This document shows positions 46,901-55,819 of a stretch of DNA of 64,000 bases, in pieces; position 1 is the stretch's first letter; each line of letters starts with the position of its first letter. Position numbers and translations under genes: made by a program. Under the pieces are notes generated by a model. That model searched no databases and was not told the DNA's origin. It saw nothing but the letters and a program-made list of their open reading frames with translations. Source of the stretch: SZUA-36 sp963759155 (lineage in GTDB: Bacteria > Pseudomonadota > Gammaproteobacteria > Xanthomonadales > SZUA-36); assembly GCA_963759155.1 (NCBI GenBank), contig CAVWXX010000019.1, positions 310,001 to 374,000 of the forward strand, written 5' to 3'.

Positions 46901-47257
46901 TGCCGGGCTGATGACGAAGGTCTGGCTATCCGTCAAGCTTGCATTTAAACCTGACCCGGCCAGCATTATCTCAAGCGCCTGCTCTGCACTCATACTACCG
47001 CTGACCGCTTGACTGCTAAGGCCGGCAACGTCAGCATCCGACCATTCAAGATTAAAACCTGTCTGTGTACGGAACGCCTCAAATGCCGATTTGGCTGGCA
47101 GGGTTTCTATATCCAGAGTTACAAGTTCACCAGCAGCCTGGGCCGGACTGACTAATAAAGTCAATAACAAGAAGAAGAAAACCATGGCTGTATTGAGTGG
47201 GGTTTTCTTGTTAATTTGCAAAAGCCCGTTTTTAACCGGCTGGGTTAGTTTCCGCAT
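43937..47257 (-). CDS. TonB-dependent receptor with STN domain (copy 1)
   Basis: A 1106-residue outer-membrane receptor. A signal peptide is followed by an STN (secretin/TonB N-terminal) domain (about residues 45-115, starting TLDIETLPAKSAFEAFRTQTG). A plug domain follows (VVVTGTQIKGAAISEAL onward, with VEVLRDGASAIYGADAVAGVVN), then a large beta barrel ending in YFYIDLRMGF with the C-terminal aromatic. STN domains often contact anti-sigma regulators, but no such pair is visible nearby. It is close to copy 2 (47667). Ligand unknown; neighbours suggest peptides or gamma-glutamyl compounds. ATG 47257 has AGGGAG upstream. Confidence 0.93.
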   Translation of the reverse strand: MRKLTQPVKNGLLQINKKTPLNTAMVFFFLLLTLLVSPAQAAGELVTLDIETLPAKSAFEAFRTQTGFNLEWSDADVAGLSSQAVSGSMSAEQALEIMLAGSGLNASLTDSQTFVISPAGDASRTTRLSQAGAGTETDETILEEVVVTGTQIKGAAISEALSVSVISSEDIQAFGISSGDELLQSMTEQGQNFQSESENISGGVNSVRGDIGAFNLRNMGTGNTLVLLNGRRMVQSAGYQTEEIGGSFVPVNSVNSNEIPVMGVRRVEVLRDGASAIYGADAVAGVVNTVLKSNFEGLTVRARYDWYDNHSRNDIRLNVEWGKDFNDGRTNLSIFADYYHRDRVSSRDDPRWAESDMRWRLDEDSPWASGTAFRNDSIDSNFGQFDMSGSVSGVTDGSGEFETWPIGDSNCQREQAWPINDVMCGLPDGVGRLEDGRAGPYRYNSNENRDLASDLDRYNIFLFLNHEFENGAESYTEFSYYRAETNLVRHPSTTTTGVELVVGAANYYNPFGPVGSPNRLPDDIIGDGFPAGGRSLLMDYYRYAEAPRIIDNTATTWRALQGFRGDWGEWDWDGAFVWSEAKRDDVTHNRISNTLMQEALNDPTAAAYNPFNGGDYATSNLERAQIDVYRKNKTKLIMADFKVSRNDLFNLPAGPVGFLAGAEWRKESYSDDRDPRLDGTITFTSRTGETFPYISDVMNSSPSSDSSGSRKTTSLFAEFAIPVFSTLDLQVAGRYEHASDYGSSTVPKVAFGWRVFEPLLIRGSWSKAFRAPNLITVNEALVVRTNTIENQVCAYAEVYGGEGAEDELVCSGGVQRRAAGNPDLDPEKSTNTSLGFVWEPVENLMLTLDFWSIKKKDTIGLFGEENATLLDLLLRLEAGTSNCGSFTGNPAIGYGDVDPEDVPYYLAAGVCPIGQTEYIEDNYQNLDTRTVKGHDIGIYYALDTGWGDWDFTARGTFYDKYEQEAGGAAALLIQAGEAGILPPGYFPEGFDDLIRQDGNQANKYNFRLGWQKNSWGANVSAFYLSSFVQTSLTLTDGTRWVIPSMTTWNANIDYRFDMWKSDTRLRFGINNFTNERAPLADRYFSYFADAHSDMGRYFYIDLRMGF

Positions 47258-47496
47258 GATAAAGACTCCCTGCGTGAAAAAGTGAATGCCAAATAACCTT
47301 ATTCTTTGGAACAACCTATTTATAACAACATAATTAAAGCGAGAATCGTTCAGTCAGTCACGAGTGGACATAGCCACTTTCACCCAGACTGAATCTTAAA
47401 ATGAATATCTAACGCACTATATCCTTCATTTAACATTTTGCAAACAATTTTCTTTACATAAAGATAAAATTGAAAAGAGCTCCGAAAACGCAATGA

Positions 47497-47511
47497 ATAA
47501 CCTTGAGTTAT
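47497..47511. promoter_or_regulatory. LysR-type operator candidate upstream of TonB receptor 1
   Basis: ATAACCTTGAGTTAT contains the LysR pattern T-N11-A with arms ATAAC/GTTAT. It lies about 240 bases before the receptor start. It matches 13 of 15 bases of the perfect palindrome at 51280, upstream of receptor 2 and the LysR gene. Confidence 0.55.
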
Positions 47512-47584
47512 ACCCCGGGAAACCAGCGTGAATATTGGGATTTGCTCTGAATGAGTGGATTGTAAATTTTATTTAGACGTAAAA

Positions 47585-47614
47585 AAAACCTGCGCCCATC
47601 AGGACGCAGGTTTT
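47585..47614 (-). terminator. Terminator downstream of TonB receptor 2
   Basis: CCTGCGCCC (47589-47597) pairs with GGACGCAGG (47602-47610) with one mismatch; an A8 run to its left gives the U-tract for the minus strand. Its stem is nearly identical to the terminator after receptor 1, so the terminator seems to have been duplicated with the gene. Confidence 0.8.
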
Positions 47615-47666
47615 GTATAAAATCACCTGACCGGAGGATGCCCTCCGATCAGTTATACGCCAGCCC

Positions 47667-50600
47667 TCAGAAGCCCATCCTGAGATCAAGGTAGAAATAA
47701 CGCCCTAAATCACGGTGTGCATCAGCGAAATACCCGAAGTAACGATCGGCCAATGGTGCCCGCTCATCGGTGAAGTTGTTGATACCAAGACGTAACCTTG
47801 AGTCGGTACTCCACAGATCAAAGCGATAATCAAAACTTACGTTGTAAGTCGTCATGGATGGGATCTGCCACCTTTTACCGTCCCTTTCACCCAGTGAAGT
47901 CTGAACAAAGCTGCTCAGGTAGTATGCCGCGAGATTCACGCCCCAATTTTCCTTTCTCCAGCGCAGGCTGGTATTGTATTTATTGGTCTGGTTACCATCC
48001 TGGCGAAGCAGGTCATCAAATCCACGTGGCGCAGGGAAAGTCGATGGAAATGTGCCGTTTTCCGATGCTTCGATCAGCACCTGGGTTGCAGGGCCGGCTT
48101 CCTGATCATATCTTTCATAGAAGCTGCCACGGAAGCTGAGATCCCATTCACCCCAACTCGTATCCAGTGAGTAAAAAAGACCGATGTCATAACCTGCCAC
48201 TTTCCTCGTGTCGAGGTTGGCGTACTTGTCCTCTACATACTCCATCTGTCCAACCGGGCAAATACCGGCGTTTTCGTAGAAGGGGATATCTTCAGGGTCA
48301 ATGGCGCCGTAACCGACCGCAGGGTTGCCAACAAAGCCTGGACAACCACTTAAACCGTTTTCGATGCGTAATAACGAGTCAAGCAGCGAGTGGTTTACTT
48401 CACCGAACAAGCCGATGGTGTCTTTCTTCTTGATTTTCCAGTAATCAAAGGTCAGCATCAGGCCTTCGGCCGGCTCCAATACGAAACCAAGTGAGGTATT
48501 GGTTGATTTTTCCGGTTTGAGCTCCTTGGAACCCGAAGCGCGACGCTGAACGCCACCGCTGCAGACGAGTTCGTCTTCGGCGGCGTCAAAGTTCGGATCA
48601 TCCGGATCAAGGCCTGCTTCCCACACATCAACGGCATACGTACAACTGTAATTGCGCACTGTATTCGTACGCACGACCAGTTCTTCGTTGATCGTGATCA
48701 GGTTTGGCGCACGGAAGGCCTCCGACCATGAACCACGGATCAGCAGCGGTTCCCATACACGCCAGCCAAACGCGAGTTTACCCACCGTGGTGCTATCGAA
48801 ATCCGACGCATCCTCGAAACGTACAGCTGCCTGCACATCGAAATTTTCGAACACGGGTATCGCAAATTCAACAAACAGGGATGTGGTATTACGGCTACCA
48901 CTGCTATCCGCTGATGGGCTTGAGTTGATTACATCGGAAATGTACGGGAAGGTATCACCATCAACATCGGTAAAAGTAATGGTGCCATCCAGCCTGTCAT
49001 CCCGGTCATCCTTGAATGACTCTTTGCGATACTCTGCACCAAACAGGAACCCGACCGGACCGGCTGGCAGGTTGAACAAATCGGCCTTGCTGAGTTTGAA
49101 ATCAATCATCTTCAGCTTGGTCTTGTTCTTACGGTAAACATCCACAACGGCCCGTTCGACGTTTGATGGCAGAACCCCACCATTGAACGGATTGTAGGCG
49201 GCAGGGGTGGAATCATTCATGGCCTCTTGCATCAGCGTATTGGAGAGACGGCTGGTAACATCTTCACGCTTCGCTTCCGACCACACCAGTCCTGTATCCC
49301 AATCCCAATCACCCCAGTTGCCACTAAAACCCTGCACGAAACGCCAGGTAGTGGCATCGTTGTCGTTGGACCTTGGGTATTCTACCCAGCGGTAAAAATC
49401 CATTAATAACGGTACACCTTCGCAAGGGACGTCATCTTCAGAGATAAGATCCTCTGATAAACGGTTATCGGAACCACAGGGGCCGAACGGGTTGTAGTAG
49501 TTTTCCGCACCAATGACCAATTCGACACCTGTTGTGGTTGCGACGGGATGACGTACTAATCTGGTCTTGGCCTTGTAATAACCGAATTCCGTGTAGGCCT
49601 GGGCACCGTTCTCAAACTCGTGATTGAAGAACAGGAAGGCATTGTAGCGGTCCAGGTCGGATACCAGGTCACGACCAATGCCATTACCCCCATTGATATC
49701 TTTAAGCCCGCCATTGAGGTTATAACGCCAGTTGCCCGTAGTGCCATCCGGGTTCCTGCGTACACCATCACGCAGACCACACACGGCCTCATTAATAACC
49801 CAGGCGTCTTCATGCTGGCACGCTTCATCGGTGATAGGGAATGTTTCAAATTCGCCACCTGAATCGGTGATACCAGGAGGCCTGGAGCCCGTGCCGGTAC
49901 GCGGATCCCTGGCGTCCCACTGGCCAAATCCGGAATCGATTGAATCATTTCTGAAGGAAGTGGTGGTAAACCAGGGGTTATCCTCGTCGAGGCGCGAACG
50001 CTGGTCTGAATCCGACCAACGATCATCATCCATTGAACTGACCGGATCACGGGTGTAAAAATCACCAAAGAAGGACAGGTTGCTGCGGCCCCCGTTGAAG
50101 TCGTGACCCCATTCAATATTCAAACGGATATCGTCGCGTGGAATGTTGTCATACCAGTCATAACGCGCACGAATGGTCAAACCATCGAAGCTGCTCTTCA
50201 AAACGGTATTGACAACACCTGCCACGGCATCCGCGCCATAAATGGCTGAAGCGCCATCACGCAGAACTTCCACCCTCCTGACACCCATGACAGGAATCTC
50301 GTTCGGGTTAACCGTGTTAACCGGCACGAAACTGCCACCAACCAGCTCGGTCTGGAAACCAGCGGCCTGCACCATACGACGGCCATTTAACAATGCCAGC
50401 GTGTTACCTGTGCCCATGTTACGCAGGTTGAAAGCACCGATATCACCACGAACGGAATTAACACCACCAGAAATATTTTCAGCCTCGCTTTGGAAGTTCT
50501 GCCCCTGCTCCGTAATGGCCTCGAGCAGTTCATCACCGGAGCTGATACCCATCATGGAGATGTCCTGTTCTGAAAAGACAGATACTGCCAGGGCTTCGGA

Positions 50601-51062
50601 AATGGCTGCGCCCTTGATTTGCGTACCGGTCACGACAACTTCTTCCAGTAAGGCTTCATCGGTATCCGATGCTGCCTGCGCTAATTGGGTCGTCCGGGAG
50701 AGGTCGCCTTTCCGGCTGACCACAAAGGTCTTGCTATCAAGCTGTGTCGCCTGCAGGTCCGATTCTGCGAGCATGGCTTCGAGCGCCTGTTGTGCACTCA
50801 TATTGCCATTGACCGCCTGGCTAGTGAGGCCGTCCACTTCATTGGCCGACCACTGAACATTAAAACCGGTCTGTGCCCGGAACGCTTCAAAGGCCGATTT
50901 TACCGGCATAGGTGCAAGGTCTATATCAACAAGCGCACCAGCAGCCTGCACCGGGCCGGCTAAGGTAGTAACTAGAAAGAGAAGTAGAAAAGTGATTGTT
51001 AAAGATATTTTATTTTTTGCTTTTAATAGCCTGCCAGTGCTTGGCCCGGGTAGTTCTCTCAT
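47667..51062 (-). CDS. TonB-dependent receptor with STN domain (copy 2)
   Basis: A 1131-residue paralogue of copy 1 with the same order: signal peptide, STN domain (DIDLAPMPVKSAFEAFRAQTG), TonB box/plug (VVVTGTQIKGAAISEAL, GASAIYGADAVAGVVN) and barrel ending YFYLDLRMGF. Long stretches are identical to copy 1, mainly in plug and barrel strands. Differences concentrate in loop-like segments, such as the extra GLDPDDPNFDAAEDELV stretch, which suggests different ligands after duplication. ATG 51062 mirrors the start of copy 1, with AGGGA upstream. It is divergent from the LysR gene at 51326. Confidence 0.93.
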   Translation of the reverse strand: MRELPGPSTGRLLKAKNKISLTITFLLLFLVTTLAGPVQAAGALVDIDLAPMPVKSAFEAFRAQTGFNVQWSANEVDGLTSQAVNGNMSAQQALEAMLAESDLQATQLDSKTFVVSRKGDLSRTTQLAQAASDTDEALLEEVVVTGTQIKGAAISEALAVSVFSEQDISMMGISSGDELLEAITEQGQNFQSEAENISGGVNSVRGDIGAFNLRNMGTGNTLALLNGRRMVQAAGFQTELVGGSFVPVNTVNPNEIPVMGVRRVEVLRDGASAIYGADAVAGVVNTVLKSSFDGLTIRARYDWYDNIPRDDIRLNIEWGHDFNGGRSNLSFFGDFYTRDPVSSMDDDRWSDSDQRSRLDEDNPWFTTTSFRNDSIDSGFGQWDARDPRTGTGSRPPGITDSGGEFETFPITDEACQHEDAWVINEAVCGLRDGVRRNPDGTTGNWRYNLNGGLKDINGGNGIGRDLVSDLDRYNAFLFFNHEFENGAQAYTEFGYYKAKTRLVRHPVATTTGVELVIGAENYYNPFGPCGSDNRLSEDLISEDDVPCEGVPLLMDFYRWVEYPRSNDNDATTWRFVQGFSGNWGDWDWDTGLVWSEAKREDVTSRLSNTLMQEAMNDSTPAAYNPFNGGVLPSNVERAVVDVYRKNKTKLKMIDFKLSKADLFNLPAGPVGFLFGAEYRKESFKDDRDDRLDGTITFTDVDGDTFPYISDVINSSPSADSSGSRNTTSLFVEFAIPVFENFDVQAAVRFEDASDFDSTTVGKLAFGWRVWEPLLIRGSWSEAFRAPNLITINEELVVRTNTVRNYSCTYAVDVWEAGLDPDDPNFDAAEDELVCSGGVQRRASGSKELKPEKSTNTSLGFVLEPAEGLMLTFDYWKIKKKDTIGLFGEVNHSLLDSLLRIENGLSGCPGFVGNPAVGYGAIDPEDIPFYENAGICPVGQMEYVEDKYANLDTRKVAGYDIGLFYSLDTSWGEWDLSFRGSFYERYDQEAGPATQVLIEASENGTFPSTFPAPRGFDDLLRQDGNQTNKYNTSLRWRKENWGVNLAAYYLSSFVQTSLGERDGKRWQIPSMTTYNVSFDYRFDLWSTDSRLRLGINNFTDERAPLADRYFGYFADAHRDLGRYFYLDLRMGF

Positions 51063-51279
51063 AATAAAGATTCCCTGCTTAATAGTGTTTGCCAATTAAA
51101 ACTCAGTTTCCCAATAAATTTATATAACGACACTGAAGTGGTTTAAACCCATGTTTTCTTTGTACAAAAACACACATGCCTGAATACTCGCTAAATAATT
51201 TTCAAACCGGTGTTTAACTTTATTTTCACAATACTATCCCCATCAAATCAAAATTCCAATGATTCTTCAAACGTAACCA

Positions 51280-51294
51280 ATAACCTGAGGTTAT
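51280..51294. promoter_or_regulatory. LysR-type operator candidate between TonB receptor 2 and lysR
   Basis: ATAACCTGAGGTTAT is a perfect 7-1-7 palindrome and fits T-N11-A (TAACCTGAGGTTA). It ends 31 bases before the LysR start codon and lies 218 bases before the receptor 2 start. Autoregulation together with control of the divergent receptor is the usual LysR arrangement. Confidence 0.65.
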
Positions 51295-51325
51295 ACTTGG
51301 CCGGTAATTTTTAGCGAGGCCAGCC

Positions 51326-52231
51326 ATGCGTTTAAGACATATAGAAGTATTTCACGCGGTTTACACCTGCGGGTCCATCACCGGCGCTGCGAAACTATTA
51401 AACGTATCCCAACCGTCTATCAGCAAGGTGCTGGCACATGCGGAACAACAACTGGGTTTCCATTTGTTTAACAGGCACAAGGGCAAAATCACGCCGACCA
51501 GGGAGGCGGAGAGGCTGATCGATCATGTCAACCAGGCCTACCGCAATATCAACGAACTGCGCCGGGTTTCAAAAAACCTGGGTTCAGCCGAGACCGGGGT
51601 GGTTCGCGTGGCAGCAACGCCAGGCCTTGGTATCGATGTCTTGCCTGCTGCTATCGCCTCCTACCTTGTACAACACCCTGATACCATGTTCGAAATTGAA
51701 ACCCTCCACCTGCACCAGGTGGTTCGCGCATTAAGAGAACTGAGAATTGATTTCGGTGTTGTATTCAGCCCGCCCGTCACCCAGGGCATCAAGATTGACC
51801 ACCTGGCAAGCGGGGAGTTTGTCGCGCTCACCAGGGAGTCACCCCAATTGCGAAGTAAACCCAGGCTGACCCTGGAAGAACTCGATGGCATGCGCTTTGT
51901 GAACCTGAGCGCACGTAGTCCGCTGGGCCAACTACTGGCCACCCGCATCGAAACCAGCAATATTAAATTGCGAACGGTTGCCAACGTGGAAACCTACCAG
52001 ATGGCCAAGGCACTGGTAGCGCACGGTGCCGGTATCGCACTGGTAGATGAAGTCACTGCCAAGTCATCGGGGCACGATAACGTTATCGCCCACTATCTCG
52101 ACCCGCCGTTGCATTTCGATATTTCGATACTGCATACCGTCGCGGACCCGCTATCAATCGTCACGCAGCGATTTATCAGGCACCTGAAAACGGAGTTAGG
52201 CCGCTTTTTGCAAAAACCATTAAACCAATGA
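51326..52231 (+). CDS. LysR-family transcriptional regulator (copy 1)
   Basis: A 301-residue regulator. The helix-turn-helix domain is at residues 1-60 (RLRHIEVFHAVYTCGSIT, then LNVSQPSISKVLAHAEQQLG), followed by the effector-binding domain. It shares long identical stretches in the DNA-binding domain with the LysR protein at 56625, so the two are paralogues. Likely controls the TonB receptors on the left and perhaps the D-amino acid dehydrogenase and hydrolase genes that follow on the same strand. The effector is unknown. Confidence 0.93.
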   Translation: MRLRHIEVFHAVYTCGSITGAAKLLNVSQPSISKVLAHAEQQLGFHLFNRHKGKITPTREAERLIDHVNQAYRNINELRRVSKNLGSAETGVVRVAATPGLGIDVLPAAIASYLVQHPDTMFEIETLHLHQVVRALRELRIDFGVVFSPPVTQGIKIDHLASGEFVALTRESPQLRSKPRLTLEELDGMRFVNLSARSPLGQLLATRIETSNIKLRTVANVETYQMAKALVAHGAGIALVDEVTAKSSGHDNVIAHYLDPPLHFDISILHTVADPLSIVTQRFIRHLKTELGRFLQKPLNQ

Positions 52232-52339
52232 CTCATAGACCCGAGATATGGGATTCGTACAAATTGTCATTGGAGAAGTAAGCGCGACGACCATTAAAAT
52301 CTGTCAACGACCATTCCTGAACCTGAGGCAGGAGTCATT

Positions 52340-53542
52340 ATGCATGTAGTTGTCCTGGGCGCTGGCGTCATCGGTGTCACCACGGCCTATTATCTATCCG
52401 AGCGGGGCCATCGTGTCACGCTGGTAGATCGTGCGGACTCGGTCGCCGACGGCGCCACTGCCGGCAACGGAGGACAACTTTCCTATAGTTTTACCGACGC
52501 CATGGCCAACCCTGCCCTGTTGTCAAAAATCCCAAGGATGATGACGGGTCTTGACCCGGCTTTTTTCGTGCGTCCAACACTCAACACTCAGCTTATGTGT
52601 TGGGGCCAGGCCTTTTTACGTCAATGCTCCAGCTATCACAGCCGGCAAAATACGATCGCTATACTCCAGTTGGCATTGCGGTCTGCGTCATTGATCGCTG
52701 AATTACGTTCTCAGACCGAGCTGGAGTTTTCATTTCGCCAGGCTGGAAAACTGGTACTACAGGTCGACCATGCAGCCATGGCCGGGGCCGCGAAACTCTG
52801 TGCCCTCAAACGTGAATATGGCTGTGATACGCGGGTTGTCACTTTCGCCGAGGCTGTTGAGATTGAACCGGCGCTCAAACACCTGGCAAACGAATATGCC
52901 GGTGCAGTCTACTCAAAGAGTGACGAGGTTGGTGACTCTCTCGAGTTTACAACCGGTCTTGGCCAATGGCTGGCGATGAATCGTGAAACCGAGATCAAGT
53001 TGAACACCAATGTTCAAAAGATTGTCACGCGGGGTGGAAGATTATCCGCTATTGAAACGGATCAGGGAGCACTTCAGGCGGATGCCGTGGTCGTTTGTCT
53101 TGGTGCCTGGAGTAACCATTTACTGGATCCACTTGGCATCAGAACCAATATTTACCCGATGCGCGGCTATAGCCTGACCCTGCCTGTGTGTGAAACATCC
53201 AATTCAGTCAGCATCACCGACCCTGGCCGTAAAATCGTTTTCAGCCGGCTTGGCGAAAACATGCGTATTGCAGGTTTTGCCGATTTTGTCGGGTACCGCA
53301 CGGGAGCCGATTCGACAAGAACACAAAAACTGCTGGACACCGCACGTAACGTTGCACCGGCGATAGCCAACTACGATGCCAGCTCCGCTCACGAATGGGG
53401 CGGCTTCAGACCGATGACACCCGATAGCCGCCCCCTGATCGGTCCAAGCTCCATTGAAGGTGTTCACCTTAATACCGGTCACGGCATGCTGGGTTGGACA
53501 CTGGCCTGTGCCAGCGCTCATGACGTTGCAGCTGGTATTTGA
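52340..53542 (+). CDS. D-amino acid dehydrogenase (DadA-like FAD oxidoreductase)
   Basis: A 400-residue FAD enzyme of the DAO family. The N-terminal dinucleotide motif is GAGVIGVTTAYYLSERGH; the DadA pattern GATAGNGGQLSYSFTDAMANP follows, as does the C-terminal GFRPMTPDSRPLIGPSS and NTGHGMLGWTLACAS. These enzymes oxidise D-amino acids to 2-oxo acids with electrons going to the respiratory chain. It fits with the D-aminoacylase nearby, which would release its substrates. AGGAG lies before the ATG. The alpha/beta hydrolase follows after 27 bases. Confidence 0.9.
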   Translation: MHVVVLGAGVIGVTTAYYLSERGHRVTLVDRADSVADGATAGNGGQLSYSFTDAMANPALLSKIPRMMTGLDPAFFVRPTLNTQLMCWGQAFLRQCSSYHSRQNTIAILQLALRSASLIAELRSQTELEFSFRQAGKLVLQVDHAAMAGAAKLCALKREYGCDTRVVTFAEAVEIEPALKHLANEYAGAVYSKSDEVGDSLEFTTGLGQWLAMNRETEIKLNTNVQKIVTRGGRLSAIETDQGALQADAVVVCLGAWSNHLLDPLGIRTNIYPMRGYSLTLPVCETSNSVSITDPGRKIVFSRLGENMRIAGFADFVGYRTGADSTRTQKLLDTARNVAPAIANYDASSAHEWGGFRPMTPDSRPLIGPSSIEGVHLNTGHGMLGWTLACASAHDVAAGI

Positions 53543-53569
53543 TTCCGACTCGCTTTAGGTGACTCGTAA

Positions 53570-54355
53570 ATGACCCGTCAAGTAACAAACCTGGCCTACA
53601 ACGAAACACAGTGCATGGACCTGTACCTGGTCGAGAAGCCAGGACAGCCGCTTGTTGTCTGTATCCATGGCGGTGGTTTCTTTGCCGGCAGTAAGGACGA
53701 CGAACGTTGCAGGCAATCGGCAATACTGCTGACCGCGGCTGGTTTCAACTGCGCATCAATCAGCTACTCACTGTCCTCGAGCGAGAATCGGTTTTCCATG
53801 TGGCCCAGGAATCTATTCGACGTGGCCGATGCCCTGACTTTTCTTCACGACCAGGCTTCAAGCTACGACTATGATTTCAACCGTCTCGGTATGTTGGGTT
53901 TCTCCGCGGGTTGCTGTTTATCCAACCTCTACATACAGGGTAGCAAGGACATCTTTGAGCATTTTGGCTACCAAACCCGGGTCTTCGAACCTGCTGCCCT
54001 GGCCGGTTTCTACGGACCTTACTATTTCTCCATTCGTCAACCGGAACGCCGATCAGATGACCCGGAGATCAACCGCTATCACTCACCTTTTCACTGGATA
54101 AGGCAGAATACCGCAACCCATGCAACACCGGTGTTGCATATCCAGGGAGACCGCGACACCGTGGTCTACCCGGACCAACACGAAATGTTTCAAAGGGATT
54201 ACGAAGACAGAGGCTATGACTTCAAGGCTATTATTGTTGAAGGCTTCGGTCATAGTTTTGCACCGGTGGATTCAAATCACTCTGGTAAAACCATCGACCT
54301 GCGGTCGGAATTGACGGATTTTTTCTCAAAGCACCTGATAGACAAAACCCGCTAG
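53570..54355 (+). CDS. Alpha/beta hydrolase (carboxylesterase-like)
   Basis: A 261-residue cytoplasmic hydrolase. The oxyanion motif is HGGGFFAGSKDD, the nucleophile Ser is in GFSAGC, the acid is in QGDRDTVVYPDQH and the His in EGFGHSF. The fold is like bacterial arylesterase/kynurenine formamidase-type enzymes; substrate not predictable. It is probably co-transcribed with the D-amino acid dehydrogenase. It converges on the DcuC gene with a one-base gap. Confidence 0.88.
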   Translation: MTRQVTNLAYNETQCMDLYLVEKPGQPLVVCIHGGGFFAGSKDDERCRQSAILLTAAGFNCASISYSLSSSENRFSMWPRNLFDVADALTFLHDQASSYDYDFNRLGMLGFSAGCCLSNLYIQGSKDIFEHFGYQTRVFEPAALAGFYGPYYFSIRQPERRSDDPEINRYHSPFHWIRQNTATHATPVLHIQGDRDTVVYPDQHEMFQRDYEDRGYDFKAIIVEGFGHSFAPVDSNHSGKTIDLRSELTDFFSKHLIDKTR

Positions 54356-54356
54356 T

Positions 54357-55748
54357 TCAAATAAGCAGGTGGCTTGCAACCAGGGTCGCAATAACGCCGC
54401 CGAGCATCGGTATGGATGTCCGTTTGACAATAGCAAAAGGGCTGACATTAGCCGCTCCGGCCACGGCAATGATCACACCGGCTACCGGGGAGAAACTCCT
54501 GAATAACCCACCGGCAAACTGCGATGGCAGAATCAGCGACACGATCGAGGCGTTCATTCTGCCGGCAATGGCTGGCATCATGCCTGAAAAGCTGAACAAG
54601 GCAGCATTGCCACTGCCAGTTAAAAGTGCCGCGACACCCAGCAGCAGGACCATGGTAATGACCATTGCACTGTTGCCAAGCGCATTGCCTTCAACCACCG
54701 TGACCAATGAACTGATCAGACCCGTCGCCTTGATACCCATGGCAAATACCTCTGCGGCAACAATCAGCGTCACCACCGAACTGAAAATATCGCCCATGCC
54801 ACGGAAAAAATGTGTAATACCAGCAAGTGCTGAACGCAGACTCCGATGACGGACGCCTTCACATGTCATACCGATAGCCAGGCTGATCAGCATGGCGGTG
54901 ACAACATCCAGCTGGATGGTTGTCACCATGAGCGGACTGAACACAAACAGGAGAACCAGTGGCAGAATGGGTAGCAGGGCATAAATGGCCGGCACGGCAT
55001 TTTGACTTTCTTCAGCATCGGGCAAATCAAGTATTTCGGCGGGCTCTGCATCGCCATCCCGCCGGTCACACCAGCGCTGCCAAAAAAAATGCAAGACCGC
55101 GACTACCGGTACAACCACTGCCGCAACTTTAAGCTGGTATTGGACAAAATACTCAATCGGAGAAATCCCGATCACCTCGGCAGTCACGTTGGCCGCGGGT
55201 GAAGCCGGACCAAGGTCGAGGCAGGCCGTGGTACCGATCACTGCCGCTGCCGCAACCGGCCGGACACCGAGTTGAACCAGTGTCGGATACATCGCAACCA
55301 GCAAGAGCATGGCCAGCCCTGCCGCACTGGGTATGAAAATATTGAGAAACTGCCCCGCCACATAGGTAATGGCCAACAACACATAGGGATTACTGATGCG
55401 GGAAAGCGGTTTGACAGACAGGTTAACAAGTGCCGTCGATGCCGAAATCGCTGACATGTATTTGGCAAAACCGCCGGCCGCCATGATGATCATGCCGATT
55501 CGGGCCACACGGTTTGATAGCGCCTCACTGACCCATGCAAACAGATCAAACGCAAATAGCCCGGTGATGGACTCGCCAAGGCCTGCGCCGTCAACCCGGA
55601 CCTGTGCAATATGTGCCGTGGTTAATAAGGCAAAACCCGCCAGGAACAAAGTCGCATGTGTCTGGTAGCGTTTCGCGATCAGAAATACGGTAACGGCAAT
55701 GATGATCAGTGCAATGATTTGCATAATCGTGGGGAGTATAGAGCCCAT
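54357..55748 (-). CDS. DcuC-family C4-dicarboxylate transporter
   Basis: A 463-residue membrane protein with about 12 hydrophobic segments. DcuC-like signatures are CLDLGPASPAANVTAE, where the family has a conserved Pro-rich re-entrant stretch, and LLTGSGNAALFSFSGMMP; a second such stretch near the end is FRSFSPVAGVIIAVAGAAN. DcuC carriers exchange or export succinate, fumarate or aspartate-like acids. In this locus it could carry a 2-oxo or dicarboxylic acid product, but that is inference. Confidence 0.78.
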   Translation of the reverse strand: MGSILPTIMQIIALIIIAVTVFLIAKRYQTHATLFLAGFALLTTAHIAQVRVDGAGLGESITGLFAFDLFAWVSEALSNRVARIGMIIMAAGGFAKYMSAISASTALVNLSVKPLSRISNPYVLLAITYVAGQFLNIFIPSAAGLAMLLLVAMYPTLVQLGVRPVAAAAVIGTTACLDLGPASPAANVTAEVIGISPIEYFVQYQLKVAAVVVPVVAVLHFFWQRWCDRRDGDAEPAEILDLPDAEESQNAVPAIYALLPILPLVLLFVFSPLMVTTIQLDVVTAMLISLAIGMTCEGVRHRSLRSALAGITHFFRGMGDIFSSVVTLIVAAEVFAMGIKATGLISSLVTVVEGNALGNSAMVITMVLLLGVAALLTGSGNAALFSFSGMMPAIAGRMNASIVSLILPSQFAGGLFRSFSPVAGVIIAVAGAANVSPFAIVKRTSIPMLGGVIATLVASHLLI

Positions 55749-55819
55749 TCATGTTCTTTTCCATCGCATTGGGGGCCTGATCAGATGCTATCGCGACGCT
55801 GCAACTGTAAACTACATAG

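Larger units (their letters stand above)
47258..47666. other. Intergenic region between the two TonB receptor genes
   Basis: 409 bases holding the presumed promoter of receptor 1, an operator-like palindrome (47497-47511), and the terminator of receptor 2 (47585-47614). A second hairpin (CTGACCGGAGG, 47627 onward, with CCTCCGATCAG) follows. No open frame of note. Confidence 0.7.
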
